Positions 9,491-19,159 of a stretch of 64,000 nucleotides of DNA are shown here, one piece after another. Where the stretch lies: positions 24,649-88,648 of the forward strand of contig DATGLG010000055.1 in the NCBI GenBank assembly GCA_035294245.1. Direction: 5' to 3'. A program made the translations under genes and the position numbers. Positions within the stretch are counted from its first letter, which is position 1, and each line of letters opens with the position of its first letter. The notes under the pieces were generated by a model, which saw only the letters and a program-made list of their open reading frames with translations, was not told the DNA's origin and searched no databases. The stretch comes from DATGLG01 sp035294245 (GTDB lineage Bacteria; Pseudomonadota; Alphaproteobacteria; JACZXZ01).

Positions 9491-9976
9491 CTACCGCGTC
9501 TCGCGGAAGCGGATTTGATCGCGCTCGTTGATGAGCTGGAACAGGACCTGGCGGAATCCCTCCACCGCCTCGGCCCCGGCCTGGCGGAAGGCGCGCGCGA
9601 AGCGCTCCCGCTGGCGCGCGGTGAGCGCGCGCTCGAGCTCGGCCCCCTTCGCCGTCAGCTCAAGGCGCCGTTGCCGCCGGTCCGTCGGCCCGGGCCGCTG
9701 CACGACGATGCCCTCGCGCACCAATTGCCCGAGCACCCGCGACAGGCTCTGCTTGGTGATCCTGAGGATGTTCAGCAGCTCGGTGACGCTGATCCCGGGA
9801 TAGCGCCCGACGAAGTAGATGACGCGGTGATGGGCGCGCCCGAAATTGTGCTTGGCCAGGAGCCCGTCCGGCTCGGCGGCGAAATCCCGGAAGGCGAAGA
9901 AGAGAAGCTCCATCCCGCGGCGCAGCTCCTCCTCCCGCAGAAAGAGCTGATTGAAGCCGGATTTTAAGTCAGTCAT
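9491..9976 (-). CDS. petP: MarR-family regulator (PetP-like)
   Basis: A 161-residue winged-helix protein of the MarR family. The recognition helix is in ILRITKQSLSRVLGQLV (residues 65-85) and the wing includes GPTDRRQRRLELT, the DxR motif of MarR wings. The N-terminal block LFLREEELRRGMELLFFAFR is typical of the PetP subgroup. It heads the minus-strand cluster petP-petR-kinase-oxygenase and is divergent from ilvE across 199 bases. There is no Shine-Dalgarno sequence before the ATG; the promoter predicted at 9984-10013 would start transcription at the ATG itself, giving a leaderless mRNA. Confidence 0.88.
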   Translation of the reverse strand: MTDLKSGFNQLFLREEELRRGMELLFFAFRDFAAEPDGLLAKHNFGRAHHRVIYFVGRYPGISVTELLNILRITKQSLSRVLGQLVREGIVVQRPGPTDRRQRRLELTAKGAELERALTARQRERFARAFRQAGAEAVEGFRQVLFQLINERDQIRFRETR

Positions 9977-9983
9977 GTTGACG

Positions 9984-10013
9984 TATATGACGTTGAAATG
10001 CTAACCGATGCAA
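9984..10013 (-). promoter_or_regulatory. petP promoter, probably leaderless
   Basis: On the minus strand TTGCAT (10013-10008) and CATATA (9989-9984) are 18 bases apart, and only seven bases separate the -10 from the petP ATG at 9976. The direct repeat TGACGT-ATA-TGACGT on the plus strand (9980-9994) overlaps the -10 and is a plausible operator for MarR autoregulation. Confidence 0.5.
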
Positions 10014-10175
10014 CAACTTCCGAGAACGCCGCGAGGCCGCCCCGGGCTGCATTCGACAGTTGCAGGGGGAGGCTCTTGCAGACATACGCCTCGGCGCGCG
10101 AAAGTCTTCGCCGACTCAACGGACGCGGCGCCAAAGCCATCGCGGGCCCGTCCCGTTCCTCGATTGGAGATCGCC

Positions 10176-11309
10176 ATGGAGCATCATTCGCCGCGGAACC
10201 GTTCCACCTTCACAGGGGCGAGCCGAACCCCCATCGCCATCACCCCGACCGCCAAGCCGAAGGCGCGCCCCGCCGATGACAAGCTGCAATTCGGGACTGT
10301 CTTCACCGACCATATGTTCGTCCTCGACTACGCCGAAGGCAAAGGATGGCACGATCCCCGCATCGTGCCCTATCAGCCTTTCAGCCTCGATCCGGCGACG
10401 GCGGTCCTGCATTATGCCCAGGCGGTTTTCGATGGGCTGAAGGCCTTCCGCGGCGGCGACGGCACGGTGCGGCTCTTCCGCCCCGACAAGCATGTGGAGC
10501 GGCTCAACAAGTCCTGCGAGCGGCTTTGCATCCCGCGGCTCGATCCGGCGCTCGTCCTCGATTCCTTCCATGCGCTGGTCGGCATCGACGAGGCCTGGGT
10601 GCCGCGAAAGCGCGGTACGGCCTTGTATCTGCGCCCGACCGTGATCGCGTCGGAGGCGTTCCTCGGCGTTCGCCCGGCGAAGAGCTATGTCTACTTTCTC
10701 ATCCTGTCGCCGGTTGGCCCGTATTATGCCGAAGGCATGAATCCGGTGAAGATACTGGCGACCGACAAATATGTGCGGGCGGTGAAGGGGGGTGTGGGTG
10801 CGGCCAAAACGGCGGGCAATTACGCGGCGAGCATCTACGCGGCCGAGGAGGCAAAGAAGCTCGGCTATACCCAGGTGCTGTGGCTCGACGGCGTGCACCA
10901 CAAATACCTCGACGAGGTCGGCACCATGAACATCATGGTCAAGCTCGGCGACGAGGTGGTGACGCCGCCGCTCGAAGGCTCCATCCTCGCCGGGGTCACC
11001 CGCGATTCGATTCTCGCGCTGCTGCGCGGCTGGGGGCTCAAGGTCTCCGAGCGGCAGGTCTCGATCGACGAGGTGCTTGCCGCGGCGCGGGGCGGCACGC
11101 TCGCCGAGATGTGGGGCACCGGGACGGCGGCGGTGGTCTCGCCCGTGGGCGAGCTCGGCTACAAGGACGAGCGCATCGTGATCAATGGTGGCAAGACGGG
11201 TCCGCTCACCCAGAAGCTCTACGACACCATCGTCGCCATCCAATATGGCGACACCAACGACGCCCATGGCTGGACGGTGCCGCTCCGCGCCTTCGCGCCC
11301 GCAAGTTGA
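10176..11309 (+). CDS. ilvE: Branched-chain amino acid aminotransferase (type II)
   Basis: A 377-residue PLP enzyme of fold type IV that transaminates leucine, isoleucine and valine with 2-oxoglutarate. Its length and motifs match the longer type II (mammalian-like) branch: an N-terminal FGTVFTDHMF block, the PLP-binding Lys at about 211 in GAAKTAGNYAAS, the signature around DEVGTMNIMV and the GVTRDSIL phosphate-cup segment. The ATG at 10176 is preceded by GGAGA at 10166-10170; an upstream in-frame ATG at 10008 adds 56 residues with no homology signature. It is divergent from petP, a neighbourhood I recall from other alphaproteobacteria. Confidence 0.93.
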   Translation: MEHHSPRNRSTFTGASRTPIAITPTAKPKARPADDKLQFGTVFTDHMFVLDYAEGKGWHDPRIVPYQPFSLDPATAVLHYAQAVFDGLKAFRGGDGTVRLFRPDKHVERLNKSCERLCIPRLDPALVLDSFHALVGIDEAWVPRKRGTALYLRPTVIASEAFLGVRPAKSYVYFLILSPVGPYYAEGMNPVKILATDKYVRAVKGGVGAAKTAGNYAASIYAAEEAKKLGYTQVLWLDGVHHKYLDEVGTMNIMVKLGDEVVTPPLEGSILAGVTRDSILALLRGWGLKVSERQVSIDEVLAAARGGTLAEMWGTGTAAVVSPVGELGYKDERIVINGGKTGPLTQKLYDTIVAIQYGDTNDAHGWTVPLRAFAPAS

Positions 11310-11331
11310 GCCGCTGCCGGCGCCGCCATGC

Positions 11332-12348
11332 TCAATGAAGGTGGGGCGCGGCATCCATCGGTGCCGATGAGCCGGGCCGGCCGCGCTGCGCCTGCTCGTG
11401 GACGGCGGGGGTCATTCCGACGAGCGTGCCGACGACGGCGAGGATCAGCAGCCCCAGCACGATCTCGAGGATGGCGTTCCGGCGCAGCCGCGACAGGGCA
11501 TGTCGCGCGCCAGCATTCGGGTCCGGGCGCAGCCGGGGCGTGAGGCGCTGCCGGTTGACCGCGGCGAGGGCGAGCATGCCGAGGAAGAGCCCCAGCTTGA
11601 CGAGCAGGACGCGGCCGTAAGAGGTGCCGATCAGCGCGGGGATCGTCCCCACCAGAAACCAACCATTGGTCAGCCCGCTAAGAACGAGGAGGGCGACGCT
11701 GGCAACGCCCAGGCTCGAGAAGCGAGCGGCGGCCCGCGGAAGCGCATCGGGCCAGGACTTACCCGCACGGACGAGCAAGAGCACAAGCGCCGGCAAGGCG
11801 CCGAGCCAGGCGCCTGCCGCCAGCAGATGGAGAAGGTCGGCGCCGAGATGCCAGAAGCGGCCGGCGCCCTCCTCTGCGAAAGCATGGCCGGTCAGGGCGA
11901 TGCTGGCGAGGAAGACGGCGCCGGCGAGGAGGCTTGCGTCCTCGACGACGATCTTCGCGCGCATTGGCTTGACGCGCTCATGGAGCCAGAGCAGTAGCCC
12001 GAGCAGCAAGCCGAGGGCGAACCGCGCCGTCCATAGCCGCCCGAACTGCGTCTCGACCAGCACCGTGCCAAGCACGCCGTGGAGAAGCGACGCATCGAGA
12101 GCCTGCCCGCTCATCATCGCGGCCGTGCTCAAAAGCCAGGGCAACGACGCGAGCAGCGCCAGCACGAGGCCGGCAGCGGCAAGCCGCCGCGCGTCGCGCA
12201 CCGCTGCGCCGAGCAGCGCCGTTCCGCACGCCGCGGCGCGGCAGGCTGGCCGCGCCACCGTCAGAAGGAAGAGCAGGCTCCCGAACGGCAGCACGGCCCC
12301 GGCGTAATGGGCGGCCCTCGCGAGGTCGCCGATGATGCCCGGCGTCAT
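11332..12348 (-). CDS. copD: CopD-family copper resistance membrane protein
   Basis: A 338-residue protein with about eight hydrophobic helices and the CopD domain, proposed to move copper across the inner membrane together with CopC. Conserved His residues fall in predicted helices (AAHYAGAVLPFGS near the N-terminus, LTGHAFAEE and GRFWHLGADLLHLLAAGAWLG in the middle), and the C-terminus ends in a His-containing tail (DAAPHLH). It starts 42 bases after copC on the same strand and converges with ilvE. The upstream gene run is headed by a cobalamin riboswitch, so the natural substrate may deserve a second look. Confidence 0.88.
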   Translation of the reverse strand: MTPGIIGDLARAAHYAGAVLPFGSLLFLLTVARPACRAAACGTALLGAAVRDARRLAAAGLVLALLASLPWLLSTAAMMSGQALDASLLHGVLGTVLVETQFGRLWTARFALGLLLGLLLWLHERVKPMRAKIVVEDASLLAGAVFLASIALTGHAFAEEGAGRFWHLGADLLHLLAAGAWLGALPALVLLLVRAGKSWPDALPRAAARFSSLGVASVALLVLSGLTNGWFLVGTIPALIGTSYGRVLLVKLGLFLGMLALAAVNRQRLTPRLRPDPNAGARHALSRLRRNAILEIVLGLLILAVVGTLVGMTPAVHEQAQRGRPGSSAPMDAAPHLH

Positions 12349-12390
12349 CGGCGACCTATACCGCGAGGCTTGGCGGAATGTGCGCCGGCA

Positions 12391-12759
12391 TCACGGGGCG
12401 ACCGTGAACTTGAACTCGCCTCGGGTCGCATGGGTATCGACCGAGACGACCCGCCAGACGACGCGGTAAATGCCCGGCGGCAGCGGCGGCAAGGGCAGCT
12501 CGAGAAGAGTCCTGTCCTTCGCGTCGAGATGCCCGCCGCCCTTGTCGACTTGCTTCCCACCGGCATCGACCACCCGCACCGTGCTGAAGGCGGGCTCGAG
12601 CTCCTCGGTGAACCGCAGTTTCAGCTCGGACGGCGCGCGCTTCACCGTGCTGCCGGCGGCCGGCGTCGCGTGATCGAGAAAGGCATGGGCGAAAGCGCCG
12701 GCGGCAGCGGAAATGAATAGCGCGAACGCCGCAGGAATGATGACCGGGATCCTTAGCAT
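12391..12759 (-). CDS. copC: CopC-type periplasmic copper-binding protein
   Basis: A 122-residue exported protein. A signal peptide (residues 1-24, cleaved after AFA) leaves a mature N-terminus starting with His25, and the ligand set typical of CopC is present: the N-terminal His, HLDAKD in the middle and DTHATRG near the C-terminus. LRFTEELEPAFS is a family landmark of the beta-barrel. I chose the ATG at 12759; an upstream in-frame ATG at 12816 would put 19 polar residues before the signal peptide. It is paired with copD, 42 bases downstream. Confidence 0.9.
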   Translation of the reverse strand: MLRIPVIIPAAFALFISAAAGAFAHAFLDHATPAAGSTVKRAPSELKLRFTEELEPAFSTVRVVDAGGKQVDKGGGHLDAKDRTLLELPLPPLPPGIYRVVWRVVSVDTHATRGEFKFTVAP

Positions 12760-12991
12760 GTTCAGTACCTGAGAATGGGTTTGCCGAAGATGGAGTCGGT
12801 CAGGCGGACACTCCATCGCGTCGTGGCGGGGTCGCGTCGCGCGCGGCCTCGGTCTCGGGGCATTCTGCTCTCCACCAGTCAGGGCGGACGAGGCGTCGGT
12901 GGCGAGGACCAGCTGCGCAGGGTGCCTGGGTCGTCCGCAGGTGCTGCGGAAGACCGCGTGTCTCTACCCGGTCAGCGTCGCTCGCCCGAGG

Positions 12992-13507
12992 TCAGGCGGA
13001 GACGGGAGGCGCCCGGGGCTGAGGGCGCGGGCAGATGCCGACCGCCGCGACGACATCGGTGATGACGACGCGGATGGAACGGCCCTGCGGCAGGGGTGGC
13101 GGAAGCTCGACCGCGCTCGGCGCCAGCGACGCCGACAGGATGTGCAAGCTCTGGAAGATCGGGCATTCGGGCTGCTTGCCGGGTGCCGGCCCGTGCGGGT
13201 CTGCCGGGGACGCCGCGGTGGCGTCGGCTTCGCAATGTGCCGCCATCGCGAGCTGCATCTGCATGGGGCGATGGGCATGCAGGCCGTGCCCAGGCCTGGG
13301 CGCAGGCGTTGACACCGCACCTTGGGACGGCGGCCAGCCGACCCACCCCAGCTCGCCCATAAAGGCGTGGACTTGGGTGATGAAGAGCTGGAGGGCGAGG
13401 CTGGCCGTGACGAGCCAGAGCACGCCCGCCGGCCAGCCCTTCCGCCGGCGCCGCAGGGTCGCCTTCACGTATCGTCCATGCTCAATGCGCATGCGCTGCG
13501 AGCCCAT
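12992..13507 (-). CDS. DUF2946 family protein
   Basis: A 171-residue membrane-anchored protein. A basic N-terminus is followed by one hydrophobic helix (residues 29-49), then a His/Met-rich periplasmic region (GHGLHAHRPMQMQL) and the block PECPIFQSLHI typical of DUF2946. The C-terminal Pro/Arg-rich tail (PRPQPRAPP) is also a family trait. The ATG is preceded by GGAGG with short spacing. The His/Met content suggests metal binding, as expected beside CopC/CopD and a nickel/cobalt transporter. It lies 88 bases after the transporter gene. Function of the family is unknown. Confidence 0.75.
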   Translation of the reverse strand: MGSQRMRIEHGRYVKATLRRRRKGWPAGVLWLVTASLALQLFITQVHAFMGELGWVGWPPSQGAVSTPAPRPGHGLHAHRPMQMQLAMAAHCEADATAASPADPHGPAPGKQPECPIFQSLHILSASLAPSAVELPPPLPQGRSIRVVITDVVAAVGICPRPQPRAPPVSA

Positions 13508-13595
13508 CCCGCCTCCCTTTGGCGAGATCGTCCCCGTCGCCGCCTTATTCCCATTGCGGCGGGACGGGCGTCAACCGGCGGCGTTGTCGCATCCC

Positions 13596-14657
<1,062 letters not shown>

Positions 14658-14764
14658 GAGAGCCTGCCTCGCGTGTGACGTTGCAAGTCACCGCAAACGA
14701 GGCCCGAACCCGGGTTCCGGCCCGTCATCGAGGCACCCCGCCCGATGTGTCTGCCGTGACGGCG

Positions 14765-14945
14765 CGCGATGGCAGGTCTCCTGGCTCGCGGGTCTCGGCC
14801 TCGCGCCGCCTTCCCGGTTGCCCAGTGGCTGCTTCGGACGCTCGGCTCGCCGCTCACAGTTGCGGGGGCAGCCGCGGCTTGGGGCTATGATTTGGCTTGG
14901 CCCGCACCGCGTTCCCTTTTGATCCCCGAACGGGGAACCATCGCC
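14765..14945 (-). ncRNA. Cobalamin (AdoCbl-type) riboswitch
   Basis: On the minus strand the aptamer elements come in the right order: GGTTCCCC (14939-14932), a second arm with CGCGGTGCGGG (14911-14901), the core CTGCCCCCGCAACTGTGA (14871-14854), GCCACTGGG (14829-14821) and the B12 box AGCCAGGAGACCTGCC (14786-14771). The downstream leader to the transporter ATG can form a G/C hairpin around CCGGAACCCGGGTTCGGG and a small GTGAC/GTCAC stem near the start codon, candidates for the expression platform. Binding of cobalamin should shut off the nickel/cobalt permease and any genes read through from it. Confidence 0.93.
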
Positions 14946-15096
14946 GCGACGATAGGGAGCGGCTCCGGCCTCGTCAATGCGCATCGAGACCGGACCGGCG
15001 CTGCAGGGCGAGAACGCGATGCGGAAAAGGCCCCTCTTTACTGGACATGAGGCATATCCGTGCTAGATAGGGGTTCTCTATCCCTGGAGGACCTCG

Positions 15097-16803
15097 GTGG
15101 GAAGCTACATCCTACTCGACCTCATGGGCGGCGTGGCGCTGCTGCTCTGGGGCCTGCATATGGTCCACAGCGGCATCGTGCGGGCCTTCGGCTCCGACCT
15201 GCGGCGCATCCTCAGCGTGGCTCTGCGCAACCGGCTCAACGCGTTCCTGGCGGGGCTGGGCGTCACCGCCGTGCTCCAAAGCAGCACGGCCACGGCGCTG
15301 ATCGCGACCTCCTTCACGGCAAGCGGCGTCGTCGACCTGGCGCCGGCGCTCGCCCTCATGCTCGGCGCCAATGTCGGCACCACGCTCATCACCCAGGTCC
15401 TGTCCTTCGACATCTCTTGGGCCTCGCCGGTTCTCATCGTCGCCGGCGTCGTCGCCTTCAAGCGCGGTGGGCGGACGCGCACTCGCGACCTCGGGCGCGT
15501 CTCGATCGGGCTCGGCCTCATGCTCCTCTCGCTCCACATTCTGCTCACGAGCCTCGCCCCCGCGGAGAACGCGCCGGCCATCCGCACCCTCCTCGGCGTC
15601 GTCACCGAGATGCCGCTGCTGAGCCTGCTCATCGGGGCGGTGCTGACCTGGGCGGCCCACTCCAGTGTCGCCGTCGTCCTCCTGGTGATGTCGCTGGCCT
15701 ATGCGGGCTTCGTCTCGCCCGCCGCGGCCCTGGCCCTCGTGCTCGGCGCCAATCTCGGCAGTGCCATCAACCCGGTGCTCGAGGGCGGCAGCGCCGCCGA
15801 CCCGGCGAGCCGGCGGCTGCCGATCGGCAATCTCGTCAACCGCGTCGTGGGCATCGCCGTGGTGCTGCCCTTCCTGCACCCGATCGCCGATCAGCTCGCC
15901 CGCCTCGATCCCAATCCGGCGCGCGAGGCGGCCAATTTCCACACCGCCTTCAATCTCGTCCTCGCCGCCGTCTTCATCCTGGCCCTCGATCCGCTGGCGC
16001 GCCTCCTCACGCGGCTCCTGCCGGCACAGAAGAAGTCGGCCGATCCTTCGACCCCGCTCTATCTCGACGAGACGGCGATCGTGACGCCGGCGGTGGCCCT
16101 CGCCTGCGCCGCCCGCGAGACGCTCCATATCGGCGACATCGTCGAGACCATGCTGCGGCAGACCATGACAGCCTTCCTCACCGACGACCGCAAGCTCGTC
16201 GCGGAGATCGAGCGCATGGACAACGCCGTCGACCGCCTGTGCGAGGCGATCAAGCTCTACGTCACCAAGGTGACGCGCGAGAGCCTGGAGGAGCGGGACG
16301 GGCGCCGGGCCATGGAGATCATCTCCTTCGACATCAATCTCGAGCATGTCGGCGACATCATCGACAAGAACCTGATGGAGCTGGCCGCCAAGAAGATCAA
16401 GAACAAGCTGCAATTCTCCAAGGAAGGAGCGGCCGAGATCGAGGCGTTCCACCGGCGCGTGCTCGACAATCTCAAGCTCGCCTTCGGCGTCTTCATCTCG
16501 GGCGACGCCAAGGTCGCGCGCAAGCTGATCGAGGAGAAGGCCCATCTGCGGGAGGCCGAGCTCGCCGCCGCGGAGAGCCACCTGGCGCGGCTTCGCGCGG
16601 GGCGGCCCGAGAGCATCGAGACGAGCTCGTTGCATCTCGACGTGCTACGCGACTTGAAGCGCATCCACTCCCATATCTGCTCAGTCGCCTATCCGGTCCT
16701 CGAGGCCGCCGGCGAGCTGCAGCCCAGCCGGTTGCGCGAGGCGGAGCCGGCGCCGCTGCCGGTGGAGTCCTCTGCCGCCCCGCCGCGCCCCGCGGGGCGC
16801 TGA
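15097..16803 (+). CDS. Na/Pi cotransporter family protein with PhoU-like tail
   Basis: A 568-residue membrane protein. The N-terminal half carries two inverted NptA/PNaS repeats, each with the QSS-type motif: VLQSSTATALIAT near residue 60 and AHSSVAVVLLV near 187, plus the GANVGTT and GANLGSA motifs. The C-terminal 200 residues form PhoU-like helices (ETLHIGDIVETML, NLEHVGDIIDKNLM). Such proteins import phosphate with Na+ and are probably modulated by the PhoU domain. The start is GTG, with TGGAGG at 15085-15090. Convergent with the LysR gene, 15 bases apart. Confidence 0.9.
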   Translation: MGSYILLDLMGGVALLLWGLHMVHSGIVRAFGSDLRRILSVALRNRLNAFLAGLGVTAVLQSSTATALIATSFTASGVVDLAPALALMLGANVGTTLITQVLSFDISWASPVLIVAGVVAFKRGGRTRTRDLGRVSIGLGLMLLSLHILLTSLAPAENAPAIRTLLGVVTEMPLLSLLIGAVLTWAAHSSVAVVLLVMSLAYAGFVSPAAALALVLGANLGSAINPVLEGGSAADPASRRLPIGNLVNRVVGIAVVLPFLHPIADQLARLDPNPAREAANFHTAFNLVLAAVFILALDPLARLLTRLLPAQKKSADPSTPLYLDETAIVTPAVALACAARETLHIGDIVETMLRQTMTAFLTDDRKLVAEIERMDNAVDRLCEAIKLYVTKVTRESLEERDGRRAMEIISFDINLEHVGDIIDKNLMELAAKKIKNKLQFSKEGAAEIEAFHRRVLDNLKLAFGVFISGDAKVARKLIEEKAHLREAELAAAESHLARLRAGRPESIETSSLHLDVLRDLKRIHSHICSVAYPVLEAAGELQPSRLREAEPAPLPVESSAAPPRPAGR

Positions 16804-16818
16804 CCGCTTCGGGCTCGC

Positions 16819-17787
16819 TCATGCCGCCGCAGCGCGGCGCCTGCGCGCGGTCTTCTTCGCCTCGCCGCCCGACGCCGGGAGCCCGCCCTCGGGCAGGGCG
16901 GGCGCGGCTTGGCCCGCCTGCTCCAGCCAGCGGATGAAGGCGGCGACAGCATGGTCGCCGCGCCGCGCCTCCGGAACATAGGCGTAATAGCTGGGGGCCG
17001 GCAGGATGGGGGCGGCGAAGGGCATCTCCAGCCGTCCGCGCGCGACATCCTCGGTCACCAGCGAGATCGGCCCCATCGCGACTCCCAGGCCGTCGAGCGC
17101 CCCCTGCAGCGTGAGATAGAAATGCTCGAGCATGAGCGACTGGCGGGGCGCGAGATCCGGCACGCCCGCCGCCTGGAGCCATTGCGGCCAGACCTTCGGC
17201 AGGGTGCTGGTGTGAAGGAGCGTGTGCCGCCGCAGGTCCCGCGGCTGCTCGAGCGGGATGCGCCGCCGCAGGCTCGGGCTGCAGACGGGGATGCGCGCCT
17301 CGGGCAGGAAGGGATGGCCGACATAGCCCGTCACCTGCGCAGGCCCGCCGCGGATAACGACATCGAAGGGCTCGACCAGCTTGGCGATGCGCTCGTTCGA
17401 GGTGGTGAGCCGCACCTCGATATGGGGATGCGCCATCTGGAACGCGGAGAGGCGCGGAATCAGCCAGCGCATGGTGAAGGTCGAGAGCGCGTTGACGCGC
17501 AGGAGCGGGCTCTTGCCGCGCTCGAGCTGGCGCGCCGTGGCAAGCGCGATGCGGTCGAAGGCGGCGCCGATCTCGGCGAGATAGGCGTCACCGGCCGCCG
17601 TCAGCCGCACGCGTCGATTGAGGCGCTCGAACATTGGCGCGCCCAGCCATTCCTCGAGGATCTGGACGTGGCGGCTGATCGCACCGTGAGTCACGCGAAG
17701 CTCCGCCGCCGCCTTGCTGAAGCTTTCGAGGCGCGCCGCCGCCTCGAAGGCCTTGAGCGTATTGAGCGGGGGCAGACGCCGATGCAT
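16819..17787 (-). CDS. LysR-type regulator (GcvA-like)
   Basis: A 322-residue LysR protein. The winged helix-turn-helix is at residues 5-60 (FSKAAAELRVTHGAISRHV), with the GcvA/AmpR-like opening RRLPPLNTLKAFEAAARLES; the effector domain follows and the tail is Lys/Arg/Ala-rich. The ATG at 17787 has AGGAAA upstream; a TTG at 17808 is a weaker alternative. It is divergent from an MFS transporter gene, with a perfect palindrome at 17800-17820 between them, so the transporter is the likely target. Ligand unknown. Confidence 0.88.
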   Translation of the reverse strand: MHRRLPPLNTLKAFEAAARLESFSKAAAELRVTHGAISRHVQILEEWLGAPMFERLNRRVRLTAAGDAYLAEIGAAFDRIALATARQLERGKSPLLRVNALSTFTMRWLIPRLSAFQMAHPHIEVRLTTSNERIAKLVEPFDVVIRGGPAQVTGYVGHPFLPEARIPVCSPSLRRRIPLEQPRDLRRHTLLHTSTLPKVWPQWLQAAGVPDLAPRQSLMLEHFYLTLQGALDGLGVAMGPISLVTEDVARGRLEMPFAAPILPAPSYYAYVPEARRGDHAVAAFIRWLEQAGQAAPALPEGGLPASGGEAKKTARRRRAAAA

Positions 17788-17799
17788 TCGCGTCAAATT

Positions 17800-17820
17800 T
17801 CCTGACAAGAGCGGTCAGGA
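17800..17820. promoter_or_regulatory. LysR-type operator palindrome
   Basis: TCCTGAC and GTCAGGA form a perfect 7-base inverted repeat with a 7-base spacer in the LysR/MFS divergent region, containing the T-N11-A arrangement of LysR boxes. It lies immediately upstream of the LysR start codon, so it also suits autorepression. Confidence 0.6.
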
Positions 17821-17932
17821 TAACTGCTTTGCCGCGGCGCCGCAAATACGGCAGGCTGCGAAGGTGACGCCTCGATGACAATGCGGCGCACCCCGCGGCA
17901 CGAGCGGGATCGACGCCGCCGGAGCGGACGAT

Positions 17933-19150
17933 ATGATTCATCTCGCCCATGATGCGGCGGCGCCGGCGAGGCGGTTGATGCGGTGGCGCGGCCTCGCGAC
18001 GGCCTGCCTCGCCCATTTCACCCATGACGGCTATTCGGACATGCTCTATCTCCTGCTCCCCTTCTGGCAGCGGGAGCTCGCCTTGAGCCTGACCGAGGTC
18101 GGCGTCATGAAGACGCTCTATTCGGGCGCCATGGCCTTGTTCCAGATTCCCTCGGGAATGGCGGGCGAGCGGCTGGGGGAGAGGTGGCTGCTCGCCGGCG
18201 GCACTGTTGTCGCGGCCCTTGCCGTGCTCGCCTTCGGCTGGGCGGCATCGCCCTTTGCGCTCTTCGCCTTGCTGGCGCTGAGCGGGATGGGGGCGAGCGT
18301 GCAGCACCCTCTCTCCTCGGTCGTGGTCGCCAAGGCCCATGACGGTGCCGGGCTGCGCGCCGCGCTCAGCACCTATAATTTCGCCGGCGATCTCGGCAAG
18401 GTCGCGATCCCGGGCGTGGTTGCCCTTCTCATCGCCCGCTTCGGCTGGCCGACGGCGACCCATCTCGCCGGGCTGTTCGGGCTTCTCGTCGCCGCCGTCA
18501 TCCTGACCAGCCTGCGGCGCCCGCTTCGCAAGGCCACGACGGGCGAAGCCAGCGCCGCTCCTTCGGCGCCTCTCGCGGAACCGGCGCGCCGGCGCGCCTT
18601 CGCCGCCCTCTCCAGCATCGGCGTCGTCGACAGCGCGACGCGCACCGGCTACCTCACCTTCCTGCCCTTTCTCCTCACCGGCAAGGGGGTGACGGCGGCG
18701 ACGCTCGGCCTGATGCTCAGTCTCACCTTCGCCGGCGGCGCCTTGGGCAAGTTCGCCTGCGGCGTGCTGGCGGCGCGCCTCGGGGTGCTGCGCACCGTCA
18801 TCGCGACGGAAGCGGCGACCGCCCTCGGCATCGTCGCCCTGCTCGCGGCCCCCCTCAATGTCTGCCTGGCCTTGGCCCTGCCGATCGGCATCGCCCTCAA
18901 CGGCACCTCCTCGGTGCTCTACGGCAGCGTCGCCGAGCTCGCGCCCCGCGACCGCCGTGCGCGGGCTTTCGGCTTCTTCTACACAATCACCATCGGCTCG
19001 GGAGCCCTCGCGCCCACGGCCTATGGCGCCGTCAGCGACGCGATGGGGGTGCCCTGGACGATGGTGCTGGTCGCGGCGGTGGTGCTGCTGGTCGTGCCGT
19101 TGACTCTGCCGCTCCGTGGCGCCTTTATCGCCGGTCCGGCGCGAAGCTGA
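17933..19150 (+). CDS. MFS transporter
   Basis: A 405-residue permease with 12 predicted membrane helices and the major facilitator signature between helices 2 and 3 (SGMAGERLGERW). The N-terminal HFTHDGYSDMLYLLLPFW block resembles the fosmidomycin-resistance (Fsr) branch of the superfamily. A GGAG tract lies about eight bases before the ATG. It is divergent from a LysR regulator and converges with moaE eight bases on. An exporter of a small toxic or signalling compound is the likeliest role; the substrate is unknown. Confidence 0.85.
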   Translation: MIHLAHDAAAPARRLMRWRGLATACLAHFTHDGYSDMLYLLLPFWQRELALSLTEVGVMKTLYSGAMALFQIPSGMAGERLGERWLLAGGTVVAALAVLAFGWAASPFALFALLALSGMGASVQHPLSSVVVAKAHDGAGLRAALSTYNFAGDLGKVAIPGVVALLIARFGWPTATHLAGLFGLLVAAVILTSLRRPLRKATTGEASAAPSAPLAEPARRRAFAALSSIGVVDSATRTGYLTFLPFLLTGKGVTAATLGLMLSLTFAGGALGKFACGVLAARLGVLRTVIATEAATALGIVALLAAPLNVCLALALPIGIALNGTSSVLYGSVAELAPRDRRARAFGFFYTITIGSGALAPTAYGAVSDAMGVPWTMVLVAAVVLLVVPLTLPLRGAFIAGPARS

Positions 19151-19159
19151 GCGCTGCTG

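Noticed and set aside
12760..12991. Possible extra gene between copC and the DUF2946 gene
   Set aside because: No frame with a credible start, domain or signal peptide; I see only GC-rich spacer there.
14658..14764. tRNA-like GGTTCC segments near 14715
   Set aside because: They belong to the riboswitch leader hairpins; no acceptor or anticodon arm can be drawn.
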